From: Methylomicrobium lacus_A
Lineage (GTDB): Bacteria > Pseudomonadota > Gammaproteobacteria > Methylococcales > Methylomonadaceae
DNA length: 64,000 bases
Reading direction: 5' to 3'
Assembly: GCF_041897535.1 (NCBI RefSeq)
Contig: NZ_CP169217.1
Span: 2,046,001 to 2,110,000, forward strand
Below the pieces are notes generated by a model. It made no database searches. It saw nothing but the letters and a program-made list of their open reading frames with translations, and had not been told where the DNA came from. The translations under genes were made by a program, and so were the position numbers. This document shows, one piece after another, positions 26,706 to 36,010 of this stretch (the stretch's first letter is position 1; each line of letters starts with the position of its first letter).

Positions 26706-27950
26706 ATGAAAAAGGACTTTCTAGCGCCACTGACGCTCTGCGCCTCTTTCACCTGTCAAGCCGGCGATTATTTTTTTGAGCCGGCATTTAATGCCAATGA
26801 ACGCTATGACAGCAACTTGTTCATGTTTCAAAGGCCACAGCAGGGCAACTGGATTACCACCTTGTCGCCGAGTTTGGATTTCGGTCTTCGCCATGAAACC
26901 GGCGAAATCAAGTCCAGATTGACCTGGAATCAATTGCTTTACACCAACCAGTCCGAGCTTGATATCGATGAGCAACTGGTTGATGTCGATTACAAACACA
27001 AAACCGAGCGGTTTCTCTGGGGAGTTGAAAGCTTTTACCGAAATCAGTCCTCTTTAAACACCGAAGCCGACGGCAGCGGCCTGCTTTTTAGTCAGGTCAT
27101 GAGTAAACGCTATCATTTGGCGCCAAACGCCGTTTACTCAGTAAACGAACGCAATACGTTGATCATCGACTATTCCTATGACAACGTCCGGTACGCACAA
27201 AACAGGAATGCGATCAATCTATCGGATTATGATTATCATCAGATTTCAGGAACCCTGAATCGTATTTATTCCGAACGCGACACACTGAATGCGACCGTTT
27301 CCGTTTCCCGTTATTCCACGCCGGTACAGGAACAAATCGCTTACAATCATGTGGCTCAGCTAGGCTGGCAACATCATTTCAGCGAACAACTAAACGCTAA
27401 CGTTTCGGCCGGAGTTAATTACTCGGAGGTCGAGTCCACTGTTCCCACAACCCTATTTTACGGATTCTTGCCGAATGGAACCCCTTTCTACATTGATCCC
27501 AACACAGGCTTTCTGACGACACAGCAACGCTTCCGCGATCTAAAAAACAATAATTTCGGCCCTGTTTATCAAGCATCAATACAAAAGTCCTTTGACCAAG
27601 GCTCGGTGTCTCTGATGGCGTCTCAGAATCAAACGCCGACCTCACGGGGGCTACAAACGCACACAGAGTTGGCTCTCGCCAGCACCTACAGCATCAGCGA
27701 ACGCTGGACTGCAGGCCTGTCGACCAATTATTCAAGCAATGAAATTACCGGGGAACAAAACAATCCATTCAACAGAATTTATTATTCTTTCGGCGCCAAT
27801 GTAAATTGGAAATGGACGCCTGAAATCAATTTGGGATTATCGTATACCTATCGTCAACAAGAGTTTCAGAACAACAGCGAACCCAGCATAGGCAATATCG
27901 TTCAACTTCAGTTTTCTTATCACCCTCAAATAAACCGCCAGGTAAAATAG
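26706..27950 (+). CDS. Outer-membrane beta-barrel protein of the EPS export system
   Basis: 414 residues with a short signal peptide (cut near CQA-GDYF). The mature part shows alternating aromatic strands ending in Tyr/Phe, for example YHQISGTLNRIYSERDTLNA, VSLMASQNQTP, YYSFGANVNWKWTP and LGLSYTYRQQEF, and ends in a strand-like IVQLQFSYHP. This is the pattern of exosortase-linked EPS outer-membrane proteins. It lies between the export protein and the chain-length protein, which matches that role. It could be the export pore or a structural barrel; sequence alone does not separate these. Confidence 0.8.
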   Translation: MKKDFLAPLTLCASFTCQAGDYFFEPAFNANERYDSNLFMFQRPQQGNWITTLSPSLDFGLRHETGEIKSRLTWNQLLYTNQSELDIDEQLVDVDYKHKTERFLWGVESFYRNQSSLNTEADGSGLLFSQVMSKRYHLAPNAVYSVNERNTLIIDYSYDNVRYAQNRNAINLSDYDYHQISGTLNRIYSERDTLNATVSVSRYSTPVQEQIAYNHVAQLGWQHHFSEQLNANVSAGVNYSEVESTVPTTLFYGFLPNGTPFYIDPNTGFLTTQQRFRDLKNNNFGPVYQASIQKSFDQGSVSLMASQNQTPTSRGLQTHTELALASTYSISERWTAGLSTNYSSNEITGEQNNPFNRIYYSFGANVNWKWTPEINLGLSYTYRQQEFQNNSEPSIGNIVQLQFSYHPQINRQVK

Positions 27951-27951
27951 C

Positions 27952-29697
27952 GTGGAAAATCAAGCGCCAGACATCAAAGATTATCTAAAAATAATCAAAC
28001 GGCGATACAAGTTTTTAGTTGTTCCGTTTGTTCTGATTTCGTTATTCAGCATTCTGCTTTCTGTTTTATTGCCCCCGGTTTATCGCTCGATCGCGACGAT
28101 TCTGATTGAAGAACAAGAAATTCCTTCCGATCTGGTTCGCTCTACCGTGACGACGTTTGCGGATCAGCGTATTCAGGTGATCAGCCAGCGCATCATGACC
28201 CGCGCTAATCTGACCGATATCATCAATAAATTCGATCTTTATCCTAAGGAGCGCCAGAAACAATCGGAAGAACGCATCCTGGAAAAAATGCGCAAAAGCA
28301 TTAAAGTAGAACCGATCAGTGCCGATGTGATCGATCCGCGCAATGGCTCGCCCACCAAAGCGACTATCGCCATTACCCTGACATTTGATAATAAAAACCC
28401 CGCCATTTCACAAAAAGTCGCCAATGAGCTGACTTCATTGTTTCTCAAAGAAAATATCAAAACCCGCACCGAATCCGCGGAAAATGCGACACTTTTCTTA
28501 AATGAGGAATCTCGCCGCTTAAAAGAAAAAATTCAACAACTACAATCCGAATTGGCTTCTTTCAAAGGAAAAAACCTGAATCAGTTGCCGCAGGTCAACC
28601 AGTTGAATCAGCAGGAACTGACCGCGCTTAGTAACCAATTGTTGAGCCTCGACAGCCAAGAACGCTCGCTGCATGAACGCCAGTTTTATCTTGAAGGCGA
28701 ACTGGCACAAATCGACCCCAATGCGTTGATGACCAATGCCGCCGGAAATCGTGTTTTTGACATGAAAGACCGGCTCAAAATACTGGAATCGCAATACCCT
28801 TCAATGCTGTCCGCCTATTCAGCCAATCACCCGGATGTCGCCAAAACCAAACGTGAAATTGACTCGTTGAAAAAGCAGATCGGCAACAATACTGATGTCA
28901 ATGCTCTGAATGCCGAGCTAACCGACGCAAAAGCGCAGTTATCGCTGCTGCTAAAAAAATATTCGGATAAGCACCCGGATGTACTGAAACTCAATAAAAT
29001 CATCGCATCTTTGCAGCAATCGATGTTGGCCGCCAAGGAAAACGCATTGACCAACACAGTGGTCGAAGCTGATAACCCGGCCTATATCACGCTAAAAGCG
29101 CAGTTGGAATCGATCAATGCCGAAATGCAATCGGTCGCTTACACGCGCACCCGAATTCAAAAAACCATGGAAAGCTTGCGTGCTGACTTGCGCCAAGCCC
29201 CCCTGGTAGAAAAGGACTACGCCGATCTGGTACAAGAGTTGGACAACACCGCCCTGCGTTATCGCGAAGTGAGCGCTCGGGAAATGGAAGCCGAAATTGC
29301 ACAACAACTCGAAGTTGAACGCAAAGGAGAGCGCTTTACCCTGATCGACCCGCCGCAAGAACCGCTTGAGCCGGTTAGCCCCAATCGAATGGCGATCCTG
29401 TTTCTTGGTTTTGTCTTCGCGCTTGCCGCCGGCATTGGCTGCGTGGCGTTGACCGAGATGCTGGACGCATCCGTCCACAGTGAAAAAGCCATTGCGGCGA
29501 TTGTGGGCGCGCCGCCGTTAGCCAGCATACCCTACTTTGAAAGCCAGGACGAATATCAAGCCTTGGCAATTCGGCGCCGCTTCATCATGGTGGGCATCAT
29601 GCTTGCTTCTGTGGCGACGACTATCGTCTTCCATTTCCTGGTCATGCCTCTGGACGTGTTTTGGTACAAACTGATGCGCGTTATCGGCACTATTTAA
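27952..29697 (+). CDS. Wzz/GNVR polysaccharide chain-length determinant (co-polymerase without kinase)
   Basis: 581 residues beginning at GTG 27952, one base after the barrel gene's stop. A transmembrane segment (FLVVPFVLISLFSILLSVLL) opens the protein, followed by the Wzz domain (PPVYRSIATILIEEQEIP), long coiled coils at about residues 165-245 and 285-410, a GNVR-like segment near residue 440 (YADLVQELDNTALRYREVS), then PPQEPLEPVSPNRMAILFLG and two C-terminal membrane segments. No kinase domain is attached; the likely cytoplasmic partner is the next gene. It should set polymer length and bridge the periplasm. Confidence 0.9.
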   Translation: MENQAPDIKDYLKIIKRRYKFLVVPFVLISLFSILLSVLLPPVYRSIATILIEEQEIPSDLVRSTVTTFADQRIQVISQRIMTRANLTDIINKFDLYPKERQKQSEERILEKMRKSIKVEPISADVIDPRNGSPTKATIAITLTFDNKNPAISQKVANELTSLFLKENIKTRTESAENATLFLNEESRRLKEKIQQLQSELASFKGKNLNQLPQVNQLNQQELTALSNQLLSLDSQERSLHERQFYLEGELAQIDPNALMTNAAGNRVFDMKDRLKILESQYPSMLSAYSANHPDVAKTKREIDSLKKQIGNNTDVNALNAELTDAKAQLSLLLKKYSDKHPDVLKLNKIIASLQQSMLAAKENALTNTVVEADNPAYITLKAQLESINAEMQSVAYTRTRIQKTMESLRADLRQAPLVEKDYADLVQELDNTALRYREVSAREMEAEIAQQLEVERKGERFTLIDPPQEPLEPVSPNRMAILFLGFVFALAAGIGCVALTEMLDASVHSEKAIAAIVGAPPLASIPYFESQDEYQALAIRRRFIMVGIMLASVATTIVFHFLVMPLDVFWYKLMRVIGTI

Positions 29698-29740
29698 CAC
29701 GTTTCGGCGACAACAAATTTAGTATTCGGCAGATATTCCC

Positions 29741-30505
29741 ATGGAACATAACAACAATCCCACCCTTCACTCCCGAGCATTGCCAGCAGAGGCAACACAC
29801 TCTTCATACGTACAGACGCGCATACAAACCGCCGACAGCAAACATCTACAGGCAAGTCGAATCATCAGCGGTTTTAAGCCTGGAAAATGGCTCGAATCCT
29901 ATAAAATGCTGCGAACCCGGTGTTTACAGTACATGGATGCAAATCGCTGGAATACGCTGGCGGTTACCAGCCCTGGCAGCAACGCGGGAAATAGTCTCAC
30001 GGCCGCCAATCTGGCCATCAGCATCGCGATGGAATTGAACCGCGGCGCATTGCTGGTTGACGCCAATTTTCAAAATCCCGGGATCTGCGAACTGTTCGGC
30101 ATCAAAGACGAAACCGGGCTAAGCGATTATTTATTAAACGACGCCCCACTTAACGAGGTATTGATCAATCCCGGCATCGATCGCCTGGAGATTCTGCCGG
30201 CCGGCAAGGAAGGCTTTAATTCCTCCGAAATGCTGCGCTCGCCCAAAATGATACAGCTGATCAACGAGCTAAAGACCTGCTATCCTGCGCGAATCGTCCT
30301 TTTCGACCTGCCACCCTTATTGTCTCAAGCCGACGCGCTGGGTTTTTCACCCCTTGTCGATTGCGTCCTGCTGGTTATTGATGAAGGACATACGAAAACC
30401 GAAGAACTCAAACAGGCGGCATCCCTGCTGAAGGAGATGAATGTTTTGGGCACCGTGCTTAATAAAGCCAGCGATAACAAAATCAAGTACCGTAATAACG
30501 ACTGA
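29741..30505 (+). CDS. BY-kinase-like P-loop protein lacking the Walker A lysine
   Basis: 254 residues related to CpsD/Wzc-type tyrosine autokinases. ESYKMLRTRCLQYM is the usual oligomerisation motif. The P-loop reads TSPGSNAGNSLTAANLA where GKS is expected, so the lysine that binds ATP phosphates is Asn near residue 84. Walker A' (ALLVDANFQNPG) and Walker B (IVLFDLPPLL) keep their aspartates. The C-terminus ends YRNND without the tyrosine cluster used for autophosphorylation. It lies 43 bases after the Wzz gene and is probably its cytoplasmic partner. It may act structurally, without catalysis. The codon AAT was read directly; a base-calling error is possible. Confidence 0.82.
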   Translation: MEHNNNPTLHSRALPAEATHSSYVQTRIQTADSKHLQASRIISGFKPGKWLESYKMLRTRCLQYMDANRWNTLAVTSPGSNAGNSLTAANLAISIAMELNRGALLVDANFQNPGICELFGIKDETGLSDYLLNDAPLNEVLINPGIDRLEILPAGKEGFNSSEMLRSPKMIQLINELKTCYPARIVLFDLPPLLSQADALGFSPLVDCVLLVIDEGHTKTEELKQAASLLKEMNVLGTVLNKASDNKIKYRNND

Positions 30506-30613
30506 TGTGACTGCCATGGCAGGCATGCAGACGAGATCTGCATTCTCGCGCCAACACCCATAGCTTAACAACCCAAACAAAACATCACAACGCCCGGCAG
30601 CCTAGGCAAATAA

Positions 30614-30650
30614 AAAACCCGTTGGCTGAGGTTAGCAGCCAACGGGTTTT
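30614..30650. terminator. Bidirectional intrinsic terminator
   Basis: CCCGTTGGCTG (30618-30628) pairs perfectly with CAGCCAACGGG (30636-30646) around a seven-base loop. An A-run on the left and TTTTCTT on the right make it work on both strands. It separates the + strand EPS export operon from the convergent VPLPA-CTERM gene. Confidence 0.9.
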
Positions 30651-30667
30651 CTTACGAACAAAGCTTA

Positions 30668-31429
30668 CTATACGGCAAGTCTCAGAGAGCCAGTGTCGCT
30701 TTTGCGGCGATTAGCAAATAAAGCGATCAGGCCGGTACCAAACAACCAAACGGCCCCCGGCAGTGGAACCGAGGCGACCGAGGAAACGCCTTTAATGGTC
30801 ATGGATTTATTCAGCGAATTTAGATCACCGTTTTGGAAGGCGCTAACAAGTTGCTGGAAGCTCGTACTAGACAACCATAAGTTTTCACCGGTAGATCCGC
30901 CTGTCAGACCAGGGTTACTTGCCGCCCAACCGCCGGTAAATTCAGTTTTGAAACCGAACGCGGATGCTCCTGAAGTGCCGACTTCCGTCAAATCGGCTTT
31001 CAGAAGCAGCTGATTCTTCAGCTTCGCCCACGAAGTGCCGCCAAAGGTGTCGCCCGGCAAGGAACCCTTGATTTCCAAATAGTTCGCCAACGTTTTGGTT
31101 TTTCCGTTGCTGGTTTGGATAGATGTGATTAATTCACCCGCCGCATTGAAGTTCGCTTGATATCTGACTTTATCGCTGCCTAGATTAACAGAATTTGTAT
31201 CGCTGCCCCAAAATGAAGCCTTCGAACCCGTTCCGGTCAGAGTCCAATAGACATTGTCTCCCTTGCCGTTTTTCTTGATCTTAACCGTCTCTCCGATATC
31301 GTAAAAGTATGGATAGCTTGGCGCGCCGACGCCCTCAGCGTTAAAATCGGGAATCGCAGCATAACCGGTACTTGCAAGCATTGACAATACAGCAGTTAGC
31401 ATCCAGCGTAAATAATGCATTAAGTTCAT
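30668..31429 (-). CDS. VPLPA-CTERM sorted secreted protein
   Basis: 253 residues from ATG 31429, which has AGGGGA eight bases upstream. A signal peptide (LRWMLTAVLSMLASTGYA) leads to a Gly/Ser/Thr-rich mature domain (PDFNAEGVGAPSYPYFYD and onward) that I cannot assign to a family. The C-terminus is a VPLPA-CTERM-type signal: VASVPLPGAVWLFGTGLIAL, then FANRRK. The Arg pair follows the membrane helix as expected. It is a probable substrate of the exosortase encoded about 5 kb away. It converges on the EPS export operon through the shared terminator. The upstream 1.4 kb contains operator-like palindromes but no riboswitch. Confidence 0.88.
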   Translation of the reverse strand: MNLMHYLRWMLTAVLSMLASTGYAAIPDFNAEGVGAPSYPYFYDIGETVKIKKNGKGDNVYWTLTGTGSKASFWGSDTNSVNLGSDKVRYQANFNAAGELITSIQTSNGKTKTLANYLEIKGSLPGDTFGGTSWAKLKNQLLLKADLTEVGTSGASAFGFKTEFTGGWAASNPGLTGGSTGENLWLSSTSFQQLVSAFQNGDLNSLNKSMTIKGVSSVASVPLPGAVWLFGTGLIALFANRRKSDTGSLRLAV

Positions 31430-31493
31430 TTTTAAATCCCCTGTAGTATAAAAAAATTTTGAAGCCAATAAGTCGTGCCCTGATACACAAACC

Positions 31494-31591
31494 CGTCATT
31501 CCGGCAGGAATTTTCGGAGCAAGGCACACCAGAACGAATTCAGCTTGCCATCCTTAGCACTGGTTACCCGCTTCCCGGCGGGAATAACGAC
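31494..31591. repeat. MITE-like dispersed repeat, copy A
   Basis: Begins CCGTCATTCCGGCAGG and ends CCCGCTTCCCGGCGGG followed by a diverged AATAACGAC, matching the copy at 32578-32700 through both hairpin regions and the central GCTTGCCATCC. The left hairpin is degraded, so this copy looks older. Confidence 0.75.
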
Positions 31592-31743
31592 ATTTGCATA
31601 TCCTACGTATCTTCCTAGCGGGCAATTCAGCAGCACCGTAGCACTTCCGGATTGGCTTTCAGACTCCGGTATTCGTGACTTGCCGAGTAAAATAAACAAC
31701 CTTCCTATTGTAAGGATTCGGCCAGTCCTATTGTTGCATTTCG

Positions 31744-31849
31744 GTTAACGTTTCAATAAACGTAACGCAAGTGTCTTACATGTGCTTAATTATACGGACT
31801 TGACTCAGAATATCTGTTACGTTTATGTTAACATTTCGCTAAACGTAAT
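31744..31849. promoter_or_regulatory. Two operator-like palindromes in direct repeat
   Basis: GTTAACGTTTCAATAAACGTAA (31744-31765) and GTTAACATTTCGCTAAACGTAA (31827-31848) share the form GTTAAC-RTTT-N4-AAACGTAA, an imperfect palindrome, and lie 83 bases apart. Their 3' flanks are also related (GTGTCTTACATG versus TATGTCTTGCGC). GTTACGTTTA (31816-31825) is a further half-site beside the second. They lie 315-420 bases upstream of the VPLPA-CTERM gene. The binding protein is unknown. Confidence 0.4.
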
Positions 31850-32577
31850 ACATATGTCTTGCGCATTTTCGCAACCTGACTCCTTAGATTAAATTAAGCG
31901 CAGATTAATTTTTTAAAAACTTTCATCTGTATTAATAATGGAATATCAGGAACTCATCGAGATTAAATACCCGTCTGTATAATATCAAAAGCCTAAAACT
32001 AACGAGCATGAGGCGACGGCGAAAGTCTGAAAATGAAAAGACAGATCACTCCACTCTCCCTGGCGGCAGAGAGGGATAAGCGGAGCTGCTTGCTACCTCC
32101 GCATTAATAACGATTCTTCACAAAAGATAGCAGAAAACAAACGCCTGTTACGATTCATCAGGATGGTTTGTTGATTCATCGCGATGCCGCATTAGCGCGC
32201 CAACTGGGTCGACTCGTTAACATCAAAACGAAGATTGAGTGACTTTTTTATCGAAAATACCAGCCGAAGAACTGTATGTCCACAGACTTGATTATTTCAA
32301 AGCGCGTTTGCAGTTATCGAATGGAAATCGTTGCCCATCGCAATGAAAATCCCGCCGTATATGCTGTTTAGTGGAGGTTATGACTGGGGCCTTATCTATG
32401 GCGACAACGTGTATCCGGATGGACTCGTGCACTCGGCTTACACGATTTTCTGAACGCTTTAACAAAAAAGCACGTTGGCTAAACTTAGTCAACATAGGAC
32501 AAGGTTAATCGGACTGCTAGTTTTGACGATCCTGTCCGCTTGAGGCGCTTAACAAATAGCCCCTATAACTCATACCT

Positions 32578-32700
32578 TTATACACAACTCCGTCATTCCG
32601 GCAGGGATTGCCGGAATCCAGGCTACAGGGACGTATCGGGCTTGCCATCCCTGGCCCTGGATACCCGCTTCCCGGCGGGTATGACGGCATTTGTGTATAA
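32578..32700. repeat. MITE-like dispersed repeat, copy B (123 bp, 10-bp terminal inverted repeats)
   Basis: TTATACACAA at 32578-32587 and TTGTGTATAA at 32691-32700 are perfect 10-base inverted ends. Inside are two hairpins, TTCCGGCAGGGATTGCCGGAA and ATACCCGCTTCCCGGCGGGTAT, separated by a conserved spacer. CGTCAT and ATGACG inside the ends are also inverted. No coding capacity. This is the best-preserved of the three copies in the window. Confidence 0.85.
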
Positions 32701-32845
32701 GGGCATGCCTATAACTGGGGCTAAACCACCCTGCGCCCCCTGGCAAGGAGACAGACGCAATTGATTTAACACCATCAAACATTAGGAGTTTTTTGAAACG
32801 GCTTTTCAACGTACCGCATTATTATCTTTACCATCCAAGCTAACT

Positions 32846-35251
32846 TTAGATATGGCTTGCCGCGTCGATCGACTTTAAAGTCTCCTGCGCCGCATCGAGA
32901 CCGATAAAATTGGCTTTAGTGGCGACGGCCTTTTGCAGGTATTCCCGAGCCTTTGCATTATCTTTTTGCTGGTAATAGCTCATACCCAAATGATAATTGC
33001 TGATTGCCGAGTTGGGATCGAGTTCGACCGCCTTCAGTAGTAGTTCCTGCGCCCTGGCATAACCGCCCTGCTTATAGGCAATCCAACCCGCAGTGTCCAG
33101 CATATAGGGATTATTGGCCTTTATCAAAGGTTCTGCCAGTTTGGCGGCCCTTTCCAGTTGCGTGCTGTCGCTGACATGATCGGAAATATAGCTGGTCAGA
33201 TTATTTAGCACATCCAATGAATCCGGGTGCCGTTTATAGACATCTTCATACACGGCGATTGCCTTATCGTGTTCGCCTGCGCCTTGGTAAAGCGAAACCA
33301 AATCGTTGATCAATTCCATCGAATCTTTGGAGTTTGCGATGCCTTCCTGGAAAGTTTTAATCGCTTCACTCTTTTTTGACTGCGCCAGATATATCAGCGC
33401 CATATTGCGGTAAGGATTCGGCCATTCCGGCTTGAGCGCTTTGGCTTTACTGTACGCGCTCATGGCCTCGGCAAATTTATTATCGGCCAAGTACACCCCG
33501 CCAAGCAGATTGTACGCAACAAAGTTATTCGGCTGCTGTTTGATGATCTCGTTCAATTTAACCACGGCTTTGCCGGACTGTTTGAGCGCCAGAAAGCTTT
33601 TGGTCAACTGAGTCAAAGGCTCTACCGACTCCGGCTGCTTCGACAGCGCATTGGCGAAAGCCGTCACGCTGTTGTCCAGTTTGCCCTCGGCCTGATAGGC
33701 AATCCCCGACAGATAATACCCCATCCCTTCATCGGCAAACGCTTCCTGCATCCGTTTGGCGCTATCCTGGGCATTGTTCCATTGCTTTTGCGACAGGTAA
33801 TGTTTAAATGCTGCCTCCAGGCCGAGTTTGCTGTTCGGATTGGTTTTCAACACCGCACTGACTTGTTCAAACGCACGTTCGGATTTGCCGGATTGCTGTA
33901 ACAGATTGGCCAGATCAAGCCTGGCCGACTCATCATTCGGCGCTATCTCGACGGCTTTTTCCATGTTTTCGCGCGCCAGTACCGGATCGTTGTTCAGCAA
34001 GTGCGCCGCACTCAGCAACTTCAACGCTTTGATATTCTGCGGCTGGTCGACCAGAACCGCGCGGAAATCGCCAATCGCATCGGCGATCCTGCGTTCCGCC
34101 AACGCAAACTCGCCGCGCAGCGCCAAGGCTTCAGCATCACGCGGATTTTCCTCCAGAATATTTTTGACCAGCGCCTTGGCTTCCTCGACGCGCTGGGTTC
34201 CAACATATAGCTTAGCCAGCTTATTGCGCGCCTTCAGCGATTGCGGACCCTGTTTGTCCAGCGCGACAATCTCTTTCAAGGTCTCGACAGCCTGATCGAC
34301 CTGATTTTGTACCAACTCCAGTTCGGCCAATTTAAAGCGCAGGTCATATTTGTCCGGATATTGACCGATCATCGGCAACAATTCGGCGATCGCGACTTCC
34401 GGCTTTCGCTTGCTGACCAGAAAATCGATCAACAATAATTTCGCCTGTTCGTCCTCTGGCAATTCATTGATAGCCGAACGCAATACCGCTTCCGCATCGT
34501 CCAACAGGTTGTTTGTGGCCAGATAAACCGCGAGACTTTTACGGTGGTCCAGCTTTTGCGGTTCGATTTTAATGATCGCCTGCAGGGTTTCCCGTGTTTT
34601 ATCGACGTCTTTCGCATCGGCATACAGCCGAGACAGCATAGCCAAAGGCCCGGGGTTGGTCGGGTTTTTTTCACTGTTGTGCTGAAGAATCGCTATGGCC
34701 TGATCAAGCTTACCGAGCCTGACATTCAGGCTTGCCAATAGCAAATTGGCCGTTACCTCGTCCGGTTGTTTCTTTAGCGCGACCTGAAGCTGTGATAACG
34801 CCGCGTCGGTGTTGTTTTTGAATGCCTGGAAACTGGCCGACAACACCATGCCCTCAATATTTTCCGGATCGATAGCCTGAATCTGGGCGATCAGCTTTTC
34901 CGTTTCATCGGGTTGTTTAACCAATAAGTAAATCTGTCCCATACGCAACCTGGACATCAGGTGTTTAGGGTCTTCTTTGATAACCGCCAAATATTGAGCC
35001 ACCGCGTTCTGTACATCGCCCTGCTTGCTTAACGTTTCGGCAAGCTGATAGCGGGCCTCGACATCCTTGGGGTCTATCTGCAGCACATTCTTAAAAGAAA
35101 GCTGAGCTTTTTGTAACTCTCCGGAATCCATTAACTTCTTACCTTCCTCCATATACTTGGTTTTTCTTTCCGATGAATCGCCGCAGGCGGCTAAAGCGGC
35201 AGTCAGGGCCACGATCAAAAGTTTGTTAGACAGAGGAGTTATTGGCGACAT
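32846..35251 (-). CDS. Large TPR-repeat lipoprotein (PrsT-like)
   Basis: 801 residues. A lipoprotein signal (LLIVALTAALAAC, cysteine near 23) is followed by about 20 consecutive TPR units, for example AQLSFKNVLQIDPKDVEARY, AVAQYLAVIKEDPKHLMSRL and ARAQELLLKAVELDPNSAIS. This resembles PrsT, the TPR lipoprotein often found in exosortase/EPS gene neighbourhoods (family knowledge). Such proteins act as periplasmic scaffolds. Here it is the last gene of the minus-strand run exbB-exbD-tonB-porin-coiled coil, not the EPS operon itself, although the exosortase locus is close. It could link the two systems. No ribosome site of note was seen at ATG 35251. Confidence 0.86.
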   Translation of the reverse strand: MSPITPLSNKLLIVALTAALAACGDSSERKTKYMEEGKKLMDSGELQKAQLSFKNVLQIDPKDVEARYQLAETLSKQGDVQNAVAQYLAVIKEDPKHLMSRLRMGQIYLLVKQPDETEKLIAQIQAIDPENIEGMVLSASFQAFKNNTDAALSQLQVALKKQPDEVTANLLLASLNVRLGKLDQAIAILQHNSEKNPTNPGPLAMLSRLYADAKDVDKTRETLQAIIKIEPQKLDHRKSLAVYLATNNLLDDAEAVLRSAINELPEDEQAKLLLIDFLVSKRKPEVAIAELLPMIGQYPDKYDLRFKLAELELVQNQVDQAVETLKEIVALDKQGPQSLKARNKLAKLYVGTQRVEEAKALVKNILEENPRDAEALALRGEFALAERRIADAIGDFRAVLVDQPQNIKALKLLSAAHLLNNDPVLARENMEKAVEIAPNDESARLDLANLLQQSGKSERAFEQVSAVLKTNPNSKLGLEAAFKHYLSQKQWNNAQDSAKRMQEAFADEGMGYYLSGIAYQAEGKLDNSVTAFANALSKQPESVEPLTQLTKSFLALKQSGKAVVKLNEIIKQQPNNFVAYNLLGGVYLADNKFAEAMSAYSKAKALKPEWPNPYRNMALIYLAQSKKSEAIKTFQEGIANSKDSMELINDLVSLYQGAGEHDKAIAVYEDVYKRHPDSLDVLNNLTSYISDHVSDSTQLERAAKLAEPLIKANNPYMLDTAGWIAYKQGGYARAQELLLKAVELDPNSAISNYHLGMSYYQQKDNAKAREYLQKAVATKANFIGLDAAQETLKSIDAASHI

Positions 35252-35314
35252 GAATGGTATGTATGACTTGAAATTGAAAGGACTGCGGCAAAGAAAGCTT
35301 AGCCCAGCCCGGAG

Positions 35315-35998
35315 CTAATTCGGCTTTCCGACTTCTTGGACATTTCCGGATTCGGGAGCGGCATCGTGGGACTTCGCAACCTCCCCTCGTCGATAGGTTT
35401 GCTTGCGCAGCTTATCCTCGTATTCCTGAGCAAGCGATTCCATTTCAACACTCTTGAATCCGAAAACCGGTTCGGACTTAAATAGCGCCTCCATGACGCC
35501 CTGCTTATCATAGCCATCCAGCATTTTCTTCGCGGCTTCAAACAACTTGAGGTTTTTGCCTTCGCAGCCCTGCAATTCGGCCTCCGTTGTACGCTGGGCA
35601 TTTTGCAGCTCGGCATGTGCCGCCGCTAGATTGGCCTTTTCCTGATTCAGCACCTTATACTTTTCGATTACTTCCAGCAACTTGGCATGAGTTTGCTCAA
35701 GCCGAGACTTGACTTCGGCAATGCTGCTTTTTTGTGCGGCCAATTCGCCGCTTACGCGCTCCTTGTCCGAAACCGCGTCTGTTTTTTCCTTCTTGATTTG
35801 GTCTATTTCCGACGCTAGCTTGTCCTTTTCGGCTTTAAGCTGATCCCGCTCGGTTGTCATATCCTTAACCATCGATTGCAGCTTGGCGACCATCTTATTG
35901 CTGCCTGTGGCATCTCGGGGTGCTGCCTGCGCTAACACCGGGAGCAGACCGCCGAGTAAAACCCCGGAAAAAACCAGTTGTCTGATAAATTTATTCAT
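35315..35998 (-). CDS. Periplasmic coiled-coil protein
   Basis: 227 residues from ATG 35998 (a TTG at 36010 is possible). A signal peptide (FSGVLLGGLLPVLAQA) is followed by an uninterrupted heptad-rich coiled coil from about residue 35 to 150 (KLQSMVKDMTTERDQLKAEK and onward). The C-terminal domain contains a single cysteine (LQGCEGKNLKLFEAAKKML) and EPVFGFKSVEMESLAQEYED. I do not recognise a named family. It starts 12 bases after the stop of the porin gene, which itself carries a coiled-coil head, so the two may interact (inference). Confidence 0.75.
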   Translation of the reverse strand: MNKFIRQLVFSGVLLGGLLPVLAQAAPRDATGSNKMVAKLQSMVKDMTTERDQLKAEKDKLASEIDQIKKEKTDAVSDKERVSGELAAQKSSIAEVKSRLEQTHAKLLEVIEKYKVLNQEKANLAAAHAELQNAQRTTEAELQGCEGKNLKLFEAAKKMLDGYDKQGVMEALFKSEPVFGFKSVEMESLAQEYEDKLRKQTYRRGEVAKSHDAAPESGNVQEVGKPN

Positions 35999-36010
35999 GC
36001 TGATGGCCAA

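Larger units (their letters stand above)
31430..32845. other. 1.4-kb stretch without a convincing gene
   Basis: Contains two MITE-like repeats (31494-31591 and 32578-32700) and a pair of GTTAAC...AAACGTAA palindromes (31744-31849), listed separately. Short frames around 32150-32500 (for example GLLIHRDAALARQLGRLVN at about 32160-32240) may be remnants of a decayed gene; none is long enough or family-like enough to call. Confidence 0.6.

Noticed and set aside
32292..32495. 67-codon minus-strand frame in the 1.4-kb gap
   Set aside because: No start signal, no family resemblance, and compositional noise similar to surrounding DNA.
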